64,000 nt of DNA from Septoria linicola (lineage: Eukaryota; Ascomycota; Dothideomycetes; Mycosphaerellales; Mycosphaerellaceae), in contig CP099420.1 in NCBI GenBank assembly GCA_024114885.1, forward strand, positions 2,790,001 through 2,854,000. The letters are read 5' to 3'. The notes beneath the pieces are model-generated. The model was given only the letters and a program-made list of their open reading frames with translations, was not told the DNA's origin and made no database searches. Position numbers and translations under genes: made by a program. Of the stretch, positions 34,725-46,103 are shown piece after piece (within the stretch, counting starts at the first letter, position 1; each line of letters starts with the position of its first letter).

Positions 34725-35923
34725 CTACTCCCACAGCGAAGGCTGACTGGCATACATGAACGGTCCAACGCCTTTGTAGTCATTAACTGCAAGAGGAACA
34801 CCAATATAGTACTGCAATATTGTTAGCCACGATACATTCCATCAATGTTAGAGTTTGGAGCACTACTCACCTCGTAGCTTCCGTTGCCAGAAAGACTTCC
34901 CACTGAGACAGTGCCTTCCCAACGAAGCGTTCCGTTCTCGTTCTCGACAACAAACTTGTCTGTAAGCAGTTCGTAGCCCTTGGTGGCCGAAGGGTAGTAC
35001 TCCTCAGATGAGAGGTATCCGTCCTGAATTCCTTGCAGCATGCCATATGTGAACATCGCACTTGCGGAACTCTCGATGTAGTTGCCTTCTGCACCTGGGT
35101 ACGGGTCGTTCATAATGAGCCACCAGCCTCCAGATTCGCCACACTGGTGCGCCTTGATGGCTGCAGCAAGCGTGGTGAAGTAGCCAAGAAGCTTCTCCTT
35201 GCCAGGATGCGCCTCGGGCACCAATGGGATGACCTCAAGCAGAGAGATGAAGTACCAGCCGACGGCACGCGACCAGACATGAGGTGCGGCACCAGTAATG
35301 GGGTCAGCCCAGACCTTGGCCTTAGCCTCGTCGTAGCCGTGAACTAAGAGACCAGTGGTAGTGTTGCGGCAGTGCTCCTCGATGAGGTCGAATTGCAAGA
35401 CAATGTCGTCCCAAGCAGTTTGATTTGCAGAATCGAAGAGAGCAGTCCACTTGGCATAGAACGAGTCTGCCATGAAGATGCCATCAAGCCACATTTGGTT
35501 CTCGTAGATTGGATAGCGGTGGTTGAATCCACCTTCCTTGTTCCGTGGGTGGCGGTTGAGCTGAGAGCGGACGATGCTGGCGGCGGTCTTGTACTTCTCC
35601 TCGCCAGTACGGTTGTACCACCACAGGAAGTTGTTGGCCATGCGGTAGTCGTCGAGCGAGTAATATGTGTAGTTCCAGTCATTGATAGAGCCGTTGCTCA
35701 GCACAACAGCGCCATCGACTTGGGACTTGTACCAGTCGACCAGGGTCTCGTTGCCGTTGAAGTCGATAGTGGCTTCGTAGCCGGTGTAAAGGACAGATGT
35801 GGTGTAATGGTAATCCTTCTTGACACCCTCGCGGATGTAGGTATCAGCAGCCCAAGTCAAGTATTCCTCTGGAGTGGTTGCCACGGCCGCAGCTAGGGGA
35901 GCAAAGAGCCACGAGTACTTCAT
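34725..35923 (-). CDS. Glycoside hydrolase family 105, unsaturated rhamnogalacturonyl hydrolase
   Basis: Two exons on the minus strand, 35923-34871 and 34811-34725, with a 59-nt intron (34812-34870), give 379 residues. A signal peptide (MKYSWLFAPLAAAVA) directs secretion, and there are several N-glycosylation sites (NGNETL, NWNYTYY, NRTGE). The (alpha/alpha)6 barrel shows the GH105 landmarks GGFNHRYPIYENQMWLDGIF with the catalytic Asp region, and HVWSRAVGWYFISLLEVIPL. The short second exon adds YYIGVPLAVNDYKGVGPFMY, the usual end of the family. The enzyme removes the 4,5-unsaturated galacturonic acid left at the non-reducing end by rhamnogalacturonan or pectate lyases. Start 35923 is preferred over ATG 35962 because it places the signal peptide at the N-terminus. 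It neighbours a FAH-family hydrolase and a permease. Confidence 0.92.
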
Positions 35924-35962
35924 CTTGACTGTTCTGTAGATGTCGTGAAGTGCTTCCTTCAA

Positions 35963-36834
35963 TATCAGACTGGGAACGAAGGCATAATCTAGTACTTATA
36001 GTGGTTAATCATGCACAGCCTGCTTTCACGTGGGCCAATGGCTCCAGGATTCTTCCATATTGCTATAGCGAGGTCAAGACCTGTCAACGATAAGTTTCCA
36101 TGAATGAAGTGTCAAGTATATTGCTGCCAAGCAGATCCACTCTCGCCAGCATGTTCGTCCAGGAACCCTCGCGGCTTGAGTGGCATCGCTTGCTTAGTCT
36201 TCTCGAGGTGCATATGCAAGAACACTGGCGATCACCTGGACTTCGGCATAATATCGCGCGATGCCATACTTTTCGACTCTTTTTACAACTGAAGGATGTT
36301 TCAACAACGAAATTGGTGAGGCTTCGGAAACGGTATTTTGGTGGATCTTGAACACAGCTTCCTTGACAGCGCACCGAGCTTCGGTTGGCACTTGGGCTTC
36401 TGCAATCCTTTTGACGTTCGAATTGGGGAAACTCGTGGTTTCGCGATGGTGAAAGTAGAGCGTGAAAGTCTTCCAAAGTGGGGAGGCACGATGACCCCCA
36501 GTTCGCTTCCGTCCGCGGCCGAGCTCCGTCTTGGTGCTGACCACGGCTCCTTCATCCTCTCACATGCACGACGATGAGATCTTCGCCACGAAGACAGGAC
36601 CTCAGTGTACGATCTGAAGTTGCAAGTTCTACGCCTCCGACAGCAGCTGTAAACAAGTACATGAATACGAGTGAGAGCGCATTCTTGCTGGTCCCACATC
36701 GAGGACTCTGCGACAATCGCACCATCATGCCATCAGGAGGGCAATGAACGAAGCAATACGAGGTCCCACCGTCGCTATCCATCTCTCTCACAGAGCCGAG
36801 TCTCCAGTATCGCATACCAGAATAAATCCTGTGC
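35963..36834. other. Intergenic between GH105 and FAH-family genes
   Basis: About 870 bp. Several overlapping minus-strand frames occur. One reads CAVKEAVFKIHQ, faintly like a phosphopantetheinyl transferase, but nothing else supports a gene. The upstream half is probably the FAH gene 3' flank and the GH105 promoter. Confidence 0.4.
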
Positions 36835-37773
36835 TCAAGGAGTCTTTTCATACACCACACGGTTGACCAAGCTTCCAAGACCATGGCTCATCACTATTCT
36901 TACATCATCTCCATGCCGCAGAAAGACTGAAGGCTCTTTGCTGACGCCGATACCATGCGGCGTTCCGGTCAAAATCACAGTTCCAGCGTCAAGTGTGGTT
37001 CCTTGACTGAGATGTGATATGATCGCTGCGATGGAGAATATCATGTCATCTGCTCTCCCCTTTTGCATGACTTCCCCATTGAGCTCCGTTCTCAGCTCAA
37101 TCACACTAGGCTCGGGAATTTCGTTGGCAGATACGATGCAAGGACCCATGGGTGCGAAACCGTCGAAGCCTTTGCCATACCCCCACTGCGTGTTACCGCC
37201 TGCGAATTGCCACTTTCGGGCTGTCACGTCGTTGGAGCAGGTGTAGCCAAGGACGTAGCTCATAGCTTGGTCTTGGCTCACATTTCTGCAGGTCCGCCCG
37301 ATTATCACCGCTAGCTCGGCCTCGTAATCTGCCTGCTCATCTGTCGCTTGATGAGGGATGATCAGATCTGTGTTTCCAGCACTCAGGCAGTTCCCCGGCT
37401 TGAAGAAGACTGACGGGAAAGTCGGAAGGGGAAGCTTCATTTCCGCAGCATGATTTCGGTAGTTCAGACCAATACATCTGATGGTCCCGACTTCCTGGCG
37501 TGGTAGGGGAGGCAAAATCGTCTTGATGGTGAAGACATGCTCTGTCGGCAGGGCCCCCGTATCAAGAGGAGAAGTGCCTGAAAACGCCCTGACTTTGACT
37601 GTTTCACACTTGGCTAGAGCCGCACCAACTACATCGCATCAGCAGGCTGCGGGAACATAAGCAGGAGCCGAGTCCTGCTCACCATCAAGTTCTGGATCCA
37701 CCGGCTCGCCAATATACTGTTGGTCGTCCTCCTCAGCTACGAAGCGGACCAGACGTCCCCAATTTGCCGCCAT
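36835..37773 (-). CDS. Fumarylacetoacetate hydrolase superfamily protein
   Basis: Two exons on the minus strand, 37773-37683 and 37628-36835, with a 54-nt intron (37629-37682), give 294 residues. The N-terminus MAANWGRLVRFVAEEDDQQY and the linker to the core match short fungal FAH-domain enzymes. The core has the metal-binding acids of the family (YEAELAVIIGR with ExE, and the later Asp in CSNDVTARKWQF), the loop PSVFFKPGNCLSAG and TGTPHGIGV. Family members hydrolyse carbon-carbon bonds of acylpyruvates and diketo-deoxy sugar acids. The exact substrate is not readable. It lies beside GH105 and is divergent from an anion-type MFS permease, which hints at a sugar-acid role (inference). Confidence 0.9.
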
Positions 37774-38335
37774 GTTGACTAAAGTTGGAGCAACAGAAGA
37801 GATCACACTACAAGATCATGTGAACGATGCCTATGGGAGACGCATGGCATACTGAGGTGCCATCCTTCAACCACACAGCTCGGCGCCGTGTTAGGCGACC
37901 GAGTTGCCCGATCGGGCAACCCAGGCCTGGCCGAATATCAGGCGCCCGAGAAACGTGACAGGCTTATCGCTTGTGGATCTGCGCTGCTCGCAGACACATG
38001 TTGTGACTATCTCTTGCTCGGTAAAGGAGAGTCTCGCCGTGCTCTCTTCCATGGCCGTCCAAGAGCCATTGGCTACGTCACATCAGATAGCCCGGGCGTC
38101 GATTAAGCTGCATACTGCACAAAGCTAAGGGATAATGTAAAGCTATCCGAATATTAGACCTCGCGGCGCTTCATAGCATCTTGAGTTGAGTAAGTCTGGT
38201 TATCGTTCGTCCTTGGCGTCTCGATAGGCCAAATTGTCCATCAGTGACATACTTGGCCCTGTAGAACATAACTGGCGCACTGCCTCTCTGCGCTCGCTAC
38301 TGCCAGCTGCTGCTTTTCTTCCACATCCGGCAAGC
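37774..38335. promoter_or_regulatory. Shared upstream region of FAH-family gene and MFS permease
   Basis: These 562 bp separate two divergent start codons, so both promoters lie here. I cannot name a binding site with confidence. Confidence 0.4.
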
Positions 38336-39947
38336 ATGGACACGAAGTTCAGTCAGCTGGTCACTGACATCGACCTCGCTGCATCGTCATACGAAGAGAC
38401 AATCAATGCCGCAGCTGAAAAGCGCTTGGTTAGGAAGCTGGATCGATGGCTGTCACCCATGATGGTGTTGGTCTTCCTAGTCTCCTACCTCGATCGTAGC
38501 AATATAGGTATGCATATATCGGAGGGTACCTCTCGGGCTGTTGCTGACGCCTCCTTCCAAAGGCAATGCTGCAATCGCAGGCATGAGTGAGGACCTGAAT
38601 CTCAGTGGCTCACAGCTCAATGTAGCAGTCACCGTATTCTATGGTGAGTGATGTACTCTAAGATCTACTCAGCGCATCGACTGATGTACATTAGTCACCT
38701 ACATCGCTTTCGAAATTCCCTCATCCCTCATACTCAAAACTGCAAGACCCTCTCGACTGATTCCGGCTTTCATAATAAGCTGGTCGCTGGTAGTGATTGG
38801 GAGCGCTTTCATGCGAAACTACGCTACGCTCTTAGCCACGCGACTCCTCCTAGGAGCCTTCGAATCTGGCCTTTTCCCTTGCTTGACGGTCTATCTCAGC
38901 ACGTTCTACAAGCCAATCGAACAAGCACAGAGGATATCATATCTCTTCGTAGCATCGGCTCTTTCAGGAGCCTTTGGCGGCCTCCTCGCTTATGGTCTTA
39001 CTCGCCTGAACGGCGCCTTGGAAGGATGGCGCTGGTTGTTTCTGGTGGAGGGGCTCATCTCCATCGCTGTAGGCGTGGGGTGTCTATGCTTGCTCCCAGA
39101 TAACTTCGAGAAAGCATGGTGGCTCGATGAAAACGATAAGAAGATTATGCGTGTTCGGCATCGACAGGCTGCTCTCTATCAAGGCGATAGCGACACGTTC
39201 GACAAGGAGGAAGTGAAGCTTGCATTCAAAGATGGCAAGGTCTGGCTGAGTGCTTTCTGCCAGTTCTGCGCGAATACTTGCTCTTTCGGCTTCAGGTGAG
39301 TCAAAGAGCTACATACGCACCCTGGGATGGATTTGTACTAAACGAACCACAGCACTTTTCTTCCAACCATTATCCGCGGCTTCGGATTCAGTAGCGTCAA
39401 GACGCAACTCCTCACAGTACCCGTCTATATCTGGGCCTCAATCTTCTACCTCACCATTGCCTTCTTCTCCGATCTCGTGCGCCGCAGAGCATTCTTCATG
39501 GTTCCTCTAGCACTGGTTACGGCTATCGGATACGCAATGATGCTCAGCATCGACATGGGCAACACGGCCGTGCTCTATTTCGCGACTTTCGTCACAGCTA
39601 CTGGCATATACTGCTGTGTTGGGCTGAACGTGACCTGGAACAACAATAGTAACGCTGGATACTATAAGCGTGCTACTGCTATTGGTCTTCAGCAGACAGT
39701 GGGAAACAGCGCCGGAATTTTAGCTGGACAGATATACAGGATTACTGATGGCGACGGGAGATATGTGATCGGACACGCCGTGAGTCTAGCTGCTATTGTA
39801 TATGCTGCACTGGGCTACTGCGGGCTGTTTGTGATTCTCAGATGGATCAATCAACGCCGAGAGAAGATGAGCGAGGACGAGCAGACGAAGCTCATCGACG
39901 CCGGGGCGAAGGGCGACCGTCACCCACAGTTCCGCTATACGTTATAG
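38336..39947 (+). CDS. MFS permease of the anion:cation symporter (Dal5/allantoate) type
   Basis: Four exons, 38336-38507, 38563-38643, 38695-39295 and 39353-39947, with introns of 55, 51 and 57 nt, give 482 residues. Landmarks: KLDRWLSPMMVLVFLVSYLD RSNIG at helix 1, NAAIAGMSEDLNLSG, YIAFEIPSSLILK, LLLGAFESGLFPCLTVYLST, EGWRWLFLVEG and VTWNNNSNAGYYKRATAIGL. These are typical of fungal ACS transporters, which carry allantoate, nicotinate, tartrate and other organic anions. About twelve membrane helices are expected at the plasma membrane. The ATG at 38336 is preferred over 38234 because the family begins shortly after it. It is divergent from the FAH-family enzyme. Confidence 0.92.
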
Positions 39948-40236
39948 TCATAGCAACGTTAGCCATTGGCCTCTCCATCCGGACACGAAGTCGATGAGCT
40001 TCCCGATCGGAGTTCTAGTACCGCAGTCTATGGCTGCGAAGTTGGCTCGTCATGCATGTGCTTCACTTCCACGCTGCAGACAAACGTTTCAGAGCACCTC
40101 TCGCTTGTGTCCGCGGTGCACACAGCCGACCTTGTGCATTTCAGACGATTGCAAGAGTGTTTCTTCCACCTGCACGACTCTCACATCACAAGATCAGATT
40201 CCCAGAATCGCACATCTCCACCAAACGGCACGCACC

Positions 40237-40982
40237 ATGGCATCCAATCTCGCCGCGACCCTGACGATTGCTCTCCTCGAGAACGGAGGCGATAATGGCA
40301 CCCACACAGGCGCAGGCTCGCAGGACACACCAGTAAAGAGCATAATGTGTCGGCAATCCTCTCGCGAGCTCATGATAGCATTTGGCTGGATTTCTCTGCT
40401 CGTCTCTTTTGCCGGTGTTTTTGAGGTCCTCCTCAAAGCCTTTTTAAAGAACAATCACAACGAGTACAAGTGGTACTTTGTCACCTTCTCCTTCTCGGTC
40501 GCCGTTGTCGCGGATGTGCTTGCGGGCTTGAATGTCCACTGCGCTCAGGGCGGTGTTGACAAAGGTGAGCGACCTAATTCAAGCATCTATCCTTCTCTGG
40601 AACCGTCGAGGTGACCACGCCAATGGGGTCGTGGACTGTGGCCTCGCCACACTACGACGTCAACGGAGAGATCGAAGTGAGAAACATGCTAATGCCTGTT
40701 CAAGTGTTCCTCATCAACAATCTCTTGGTCACGATCGTTGCTGGAAAGTTAGGCACGCTCGCCATCATCCTCGATGACCGCCTCGCAAAGCGCGCTCACA
40801 AGAAAGCTCAGGCTGGAGCTCGCCTCGGTGTAGGCACAAATGACCATGCCACTCGGGAGACCGCCGGCGGGCGTTTTGGCCACGATGAGAATATGGAGCT
40901 GAGCGACCTGACGCCACAAAATCCGATTGCGACTCCAGCAGGAAGTGTGGCTCCAAGCGCTTCTCAAACGTCGACACGATGA
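40237..40982 (+). CDS. Hypothetical membrane protein, intron uncertain
   Basis: The start ATG at 40237 is in an ACCATGG context. The first exon encodes MASNLAATLTIALL and a membrane helix (FGWISLLVSFAGVFEVLLKA), then WYFVTFSFSVAVVADVLAGL. A second open part, 40611-40982, encodes a further helix (MLMPVQVFLINNLLVTIVAG) and a hydrophilic tail. Only an intron near 40555-40610 with a GTTGAC donor keeps the frame; the better GTGAGC donor at 40565 does not. So the junction is unresolved or there is an indel. Three membrane segments are expected. I do not recognise the family. An upstream in-frame extension to 39994 reads like leader sequence. Confidence 0.55.
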
Positions 40983-41015
40983 GCTATTCGAACCATGCAT
41001 GTGAAAGCCTTGCTG

Positions 41016-42078
41016 CTACTGTCTACATTTTATGCTCGACATACTCAATAGTTCACGACTGCCCACAGATCTAGCCAACGTCGCAGCCTCGGAATCTCCA
41101 GGTCTCCACTCTTCGGGCACACTCGCAACGCGCATATGGCGAGGGTTGACATCTTCTTCGTCGAGTAGTCGCGGAAACAGCTTCGTGACGAGTGCTTTCA
41201 GAGATAGCAGACAGGCGCAAATAATGCCAACGTTCGCCTCCACTGCCGACCACACAATCGCCCATATGCCAGATCTCACATAGTCGCCTCGCCGCGACGT
41301 AATCAGAACCGTTGCCACGCGTACCACACTGACCAAGCACACCAGAAAGCCGAGTACAAAGACCAACACAGTGGCAATCTTCTGTCTGTTCGGCAAGCGC
41401 AGACCAGCTATCGAAGGCATTGGTAAGATCAAGACTGCGAAGTCGAGAAAGATATCCGCGGCGGCTACAGACAACCAGTAGGTCTCGGGTTTCCCGCACC
41501 GTCCATCCAGGACAGGAGTCCAGAGCTTTGCAGTGGGTTTGCAGAGGAAGATGCCTCCGGACGTTTCCCAACATGCTGCAGGGATCAGCGCAAACAGCAA
41601 AAGGTAGCAGGCTATGCGCTTGGAATGCGAATGGAAAATGCGTAGATACTGCGCCAATATGGAAGCCTTCGTTCCATTTATGAGTATCGTCCAGATCGTG
41701 TTGTTGGCCAGGATAAATTCCGTGACTTGTGATGAACTTGCAGATCCTTTGGTGTTTCTCACACCCTCAGCAAAGCTTGCACCGAGGAGAGCGCACATTG
41801 TCCACGACAAAACCTACATGCTGTTAGCTCGCTTGACGTTGGGTAGTGAGCGAAGGGAGACCTACTATGGAGAGTAAAATGACATAATGATCTATACCGA
41901 TGCAGCGAGTGATCACGGATCTCGTGTACCGTCTCAGCGCCACTGTCGAAGTCGCAAGAGTTGTGCAGATGATGGCCGGGACCAGCGCAACAAGCCCAAC
42001 GTCTCCAGCTCCTAGACAGGCCACCGTGGGAGAGGTGGGCTGCCTCTGTGAAGCAGACGTGGTGTCCAGCGGCGGCAC
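41016..42078 (-). CDS. PTH11-like/fungal rhodopsin-domain integral membrane protein
   Basis: Two exons on the minus strand, 42078-41866 and 41813-41016, with a 52-nt intron (41814-41865, GTAGGT..TAG), give 336 residues. Seven hydrophobic segments are visible, from VGLVALVPAIICTTLATSTV to ANVGIICACLLSLKALV. The pattern FALIPAACWETSGGIFLCKP, LDGRCGKPETYWLSVAAADI, FAVLILPMPSI and a final IVWSAVEANVGIICACL is the common signature of fungal rhodopsin-domain proteins related to Pth11 (extracellular CFEM absent here). These are plasma-membrane proteins, some acting as receptors. The ligand is unknown. The C-terminal tail is Ser/Arg-rich and probably cytosolic. Confidence 0.88.
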
Positions 42079-42776
42079 TGTGTTGTAGCATTCTGCTCCC
42101 GGTCTGGATCCTTGTCGAAGATTTCGCGATCCCGAGCTCTACTGCCAGCAGGTCAATGTCAATGCTAAGCTTGCCAACTGAGTTCAAGGGACTCGAGGCA
42201 TTGGCGCAGAGGACAAAGCTGCATTTGAAAGAGCTGAACGGGTGTCCACATCACGAAGCTTTTGAAAGGACGCCTTACAAGGCAGCTCGAAGCTCTCGTT
42301 ACGGAGCAGCCAATCCTCGGGCAGTAGGTGTATTGCCAAAGATCTGAGAGAATCACAAAGTCTAGAAAGTTTGACCGATCCATGGCTCTGTGTTACATGG
42401 AGATCGTGAAGATGCACTCCATTGCTTTCATCAGATCTGTGCAACGCACACAAGAATCCACATAGATGTCGAAGCGCATCAAACAGGGTGGCTCACAGCA
42501 GCTGGACCTTTCCGGTTCTCCATCTGAACCTCGCCACAGCCTTGTCCGTGTGCTCGAGGCGAAGCAGCGAAGGTCTGTGGAACTCCAGTGCTTCCGTGGC
42601 TATCGTTCATTGGCAACGATTGTGATTGCCTGTGACCAGTTGTTATGTGGCTGTCCATGATATGTCGGACAAAGAGATGTGACCAGTGCAAACCATGTCT
42701 AGGCCTAGTGATGGTCGATAATCTGTAATGGTAGTGGGGATGACTGCCATACCTGAACCCATGCTCACTTGTTGCG
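42079..42776. other. Intergenic, no supportable gene
   Basis: About 700 bp upstream of the PTH11-like gene. Frames here are short and overlap on both strands. Confidence 0.45.
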
Positions 42777-43139
42777 TTAAGACGATGACGAAGACTTGTC
42801 CTGCTTGGACCTAGACATGCTCTGGAACAGGGCCATCTTCATCTGCATGTATGCTTGCACTGCCGGATTCACCTCATCGTACATAATGCCATTGGGGTTC
42901 GTGGATTTTGGTGGTACTCCAGCGGTCCATGACGCAATGTCCGATGCCTTGCCATCTCTTAGGTACTGGTGGCCATTGTAGGAACTGGTGGGCGAGGCTG
43001 AGCAGTTGCTGGAAGTGGTCGAGCTTGAAGTCCTGGGCATCTTTGCTCGAGTATCCTTGGCCTTTGTGGCGATGTCCTTAGGATCAGCTTGGGCAGTGGC
43101 GGGACTGGCACTCTTCCGTCTGTCGCTGGGCGACGACAT
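42777..43139 (-). CDS. Hypothetical small protein, Ser-rich
   Basis: An open frame of 120 codons begins with MSSPSDRRKSASPATAQADP and ends in a run of serines. The middle, SSYNGHQYLRDGKASDIASW and AYMQMKMALFQSMSRSK, looks like a folded or helical segment, unlike a random frame. No signal or membrane segment is present. Start 43139 is chosen because the 14 residues before it (from 43181) have no such character. I do not recognise it. Confidence 0.5.
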   Translation of the reverse strand: MSSPSDRRKSASPATAQADPKDIATKAKDTRAKMPRTSSSTTSSNCSASPTSSYNGHQYLRDGKASDIASWTAGVPPKSTNPNGIMYDEVNPAVQAYMQMKMALFQSMSRSKQDKSSSSS

Positions 43140-45623
43140 GACTATAAGTGACCAGCAATGCGGGCAACCTTGGGCAAGCAACCTTGGAATGGCTTGCGGG
43201 AAAGTGACCTTTCGGAATTGTCAGACGTGATGCAAATGAACGCCGTTGGTGTATTTGAAGCAGGGCTGTCTCACCACATGCCCGCTGTAGCGTCCGGCAA
43301 ACCCTTCTCAGTCAGTGCAGCAGACGTGCGCGAACCACGAAAGACTGTGCAGCCAACGCAGCGGCACGATGGTATAGTGATGCAAGCCTCCGGGCGTGTA
43401 CCTGATAGTGAAAGCGAGTGTAGAGTATCTTCAGCCGCTGGCGGGCTACGGTAGACACATGGGCAGCCATCAACGCTGCTGCTATACCCAGCAGAGGCAG
43501 AGGACGACAAGTCATATCTTGCTTGACAAATAAAAAGTGTCCACTCATGGCGCTCTCCCAGACTTGACAGCAGATTTGCGTTTGGGCACGCAGGCACACA
43601 CAGTGGGGGGCCAGTGGACGATTATTACTGATTCCAAATCTGCGCGAGCTTTCTCTGCCGAACGGAACCCAAGACGTAGACCTTCTATGTTGGTATCGTG
43701 CGATTGAAGGGTTCTGGTCTAGCCGTGCCACACGTCGTCGCCATGTGGCAGCCCTTCCTGTACCTTGAAATCAGGATAATGCGCGGCTTGAGATATTGAC
43801 ATTGCGTAGGCTGTTTGAAAGGTTGTTTTGGTTCGATGACAATAGCCGAGAAAGTTGTCGCAAGGAGAGGAGGAACAAGCTTTGAGAATTCCAATCGCCC
43901 TTTCCCACTTCGGCAACGATTGCCTCGAAACCACCTGCAAGAGGACAACATCTCTGCGGCATGACGAAGTGCGCCGCTGTATTCGTGGCCGCTGATGATA
44001 TGTCAACATGACTTTCTCGCACACCGCCGCGTCGACATTCCATTTCTTCTGAGGACAAGAATAAGCCAGATCAATTCGATCCGAGCACATGGCAGCGGCA
44101 ACGCCTCATACGCCTACTAGATACGCCATCTGCATGTCGGCAGCCCGTAGAGGGAAGCGCATTGCTCCGCGTATCTCGACTGAGCTGCCAGAGCGCTGGC
44201 ACTCAAATGCTTTCCGACCAACCGGAGTGCAACATTGCGGGGTGCCGGATCAACTTTCTTCGACACGAAGTTTCGCACCCCATCATGTTGGTACAAGAAG
44301 GATCCGAGTATGACAGATCGATCCAAGCCGTCATCTGCCATGTGCGCTGGCTTGGTATAGCAGGATGAAGATTTCCAAGTTCCGCCGAGGATTGCCGATC
44401 ATGCTTCAGCACTGCACATCACAAGTCGCGATCCACATGGAAGGATTAATGAGCTGACAGTTGGCCGATTTCCTGCAATGCACGAGTGGTTCATGGTCCC
44501 ACGATCATGCATACAAGAATTGTCAGCTTTCTCGTCACGCAGGCCATTCTGACGGTTGCGATATAGGCATGCATCATTCACGGCTTGTGCGTTGCAGTAA
44601 TGCGGTGGCTCTTCGTGTAATTAAACATATCCAGGTAAGCTCACAATACGTGCCTGCACCGTCGTGAACAGAGCACAACTACGACCCTGCAGTATGCCGG
44701 GTGACAGATCTGTGGGTCGGGTCACAGCATGCTGCAGGCCGACGACAGTATCAATAATGAGCCTCAGTCTGATGGAAGTTCACAGCTGCTTATCAGGCAC
44801 CTTCCATCTCAGGCCAAGGACATGTTGTGACAGCACTACATAACGACCATGCTTTAGGCGAGGAGCATGGATATCGGTCACATCACATCACTCTGCCTTC
44901 GAGCGATGCAAGCGAAAGCCTTGAGCCGGTCTTACCCAGGCTAGCACAGACGTCCCCAGCCGTGAGAGGCTCATGAGCCCTGTTTTGAGAGTAACCGTCT
45001 GGACCAGCCATCAAGCACAGGCCAAACGTCTACGATGGCACTGAACAGGTGGGATCACTCCCACCCAACAAAGTTGCTGAACCAAGTCATCTTCGGCACG
45101 GCATGACAGATCAAACACGCCAAAATCGAAGGCATCATCACATGGGCCACGTATGATTTGTGAGCAATGGAAACCCCTTAGACTGCTCGCCATCCCGAGC
45201 CTGCACCTGATGCGATCGAAGCCCATTGTTCAAGGCAGAACTCACGGGAACAATGCAACGAGCAGTGACACATCCACTCGCCTGCGCATGGAGCCGATGC
45301 ATTGCACGTGCTAGAGTCGCAGCCGCGCCTGCCTCGATGCGACAGTACCATGCTGATTGACAGGTCGTGCGAAGTACAAGCACACAGCAAGAGTGGATCA
45401 GCAAGTCACGAAGATGCAGTCGCCCGTTCCTGGGCATAACGTCAAGCACGTGGCAGCGCGACAGTATCATTGTGATGGAAAGGTACAGTAGTATTGGAAC
45501 TGCTCTTTCAGGCCTCGCAACCACAAACCCGCAACGTCAACTCGCCGGACTTCACCTGATCCGATTACTCTCTCAATATTCGTCCCCTGCTCTGCTACTT
45601 CTCGCACAAGATCCCTCAAACAG
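43140..45623. other. Long intergenic region
   Basis: About 2.5 kb with ordinary composition and no RIP-like depletion. Open frames are under 140 codons, mostly overlapping on both strands, and none has a recognisable motif. I see no tRNA. Confidence 0.45.
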
Positions 45624-46103
45624 CTACTCATCAATGCACCCCCTCCATACCTCCCTCATCTTCTCCCCCCCCCCCCCCCCCCCTTCTACACCCTCACGAT
45701 AATACTCCTTCACAGCATCCACAGCCTCTACTAACCCAATCATCCCATGAACGCCACCCAAGATCAACATGTGCACCCAGCACGAATACAAGGCCTCACA
45801 GCTTCCAGCCTCGCCAAACCCTATACGGCAAACGGCCATGATGGTCAAGCCGATGTAAGTCAGCACAATCATGCCCCTCGCACAATCGTCGGATCCTGGT
45901 GCTTTGATATGGAAGTCCTTGGAAATGGACTCCATGATGTCTAGGAGAAGCAGGAGAGCGATGGAGAGGCAGAGAGTCGAGGTGATGAGGATGATGAGAG
46001 AGTCCTCCATATTGACACCTTCCATGTTGACACCCGGGACTGTGATGTTGTTTGGCGTGAAGGCGGCATCGGTAGGCGAGTTGGTGGTGGCGATGTTGAG
46101 CAT
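45624..46103 (-). CDS. Hypothetical small membrane protein with a homopolymer tract
   Basis: An open frame of 159 codons. Three hydrophobic helices are clear: SLIILITSTLCLSIALLLLL, GMIVLTYIGLTIMAVC and CWVHMLILGGVHGMIGLV. The N-terminus carries a short repeat (NMEGVNMED). Near the C-terminus six glycines in a row (GVEGGGGGGEKM) are encoded by a 19-base C run on the plus strand (45665-45683). Any length change there would shift the last 14 or so codons. The family is not recognised. Confidence 0.55.
   Translation of the reverse strand: MLNIATTNSPTDAAFTPNNITVPGVNMEGVNMEDSLIILITSTLCLSIALLLLLDIMESISKDFHIKAPGSDDCARGMIVLTYIGLTIMAVCRIGFGEAGSCEALYSCWVHMLILGGVHGMIGLVEAVDAVKEYYREGVEGGGGGGEKMREVWRGCIDE
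45665..45683. repeat. C19 homopolymer inside a coding frame
   Basis: Nineteen consecutive C on the plus strand encode a polyglycine stretch on the minus strand. Such long runs are prone to slippage in replication and to miscounting in sequencing. Confidence 0.95.

Noticed and set aside
36194..36544. Minus-strand frame with CAVKEAVFKIHQ, faintly like a phosphopantetheinyl transferase KEA motif
   Set aside because: No other block of that family is visible (no upstream Asp/Arg motifs, no following helix), and overlapping frames are equally open. The match is a few residues only.
43140..45623. Overlapping frames of up to 140 codons in the gap after the Ser-rich protein
   Set aside because: They are open on both strands with no motif, signal peptide or splice pattern, so chance is the better explanation.
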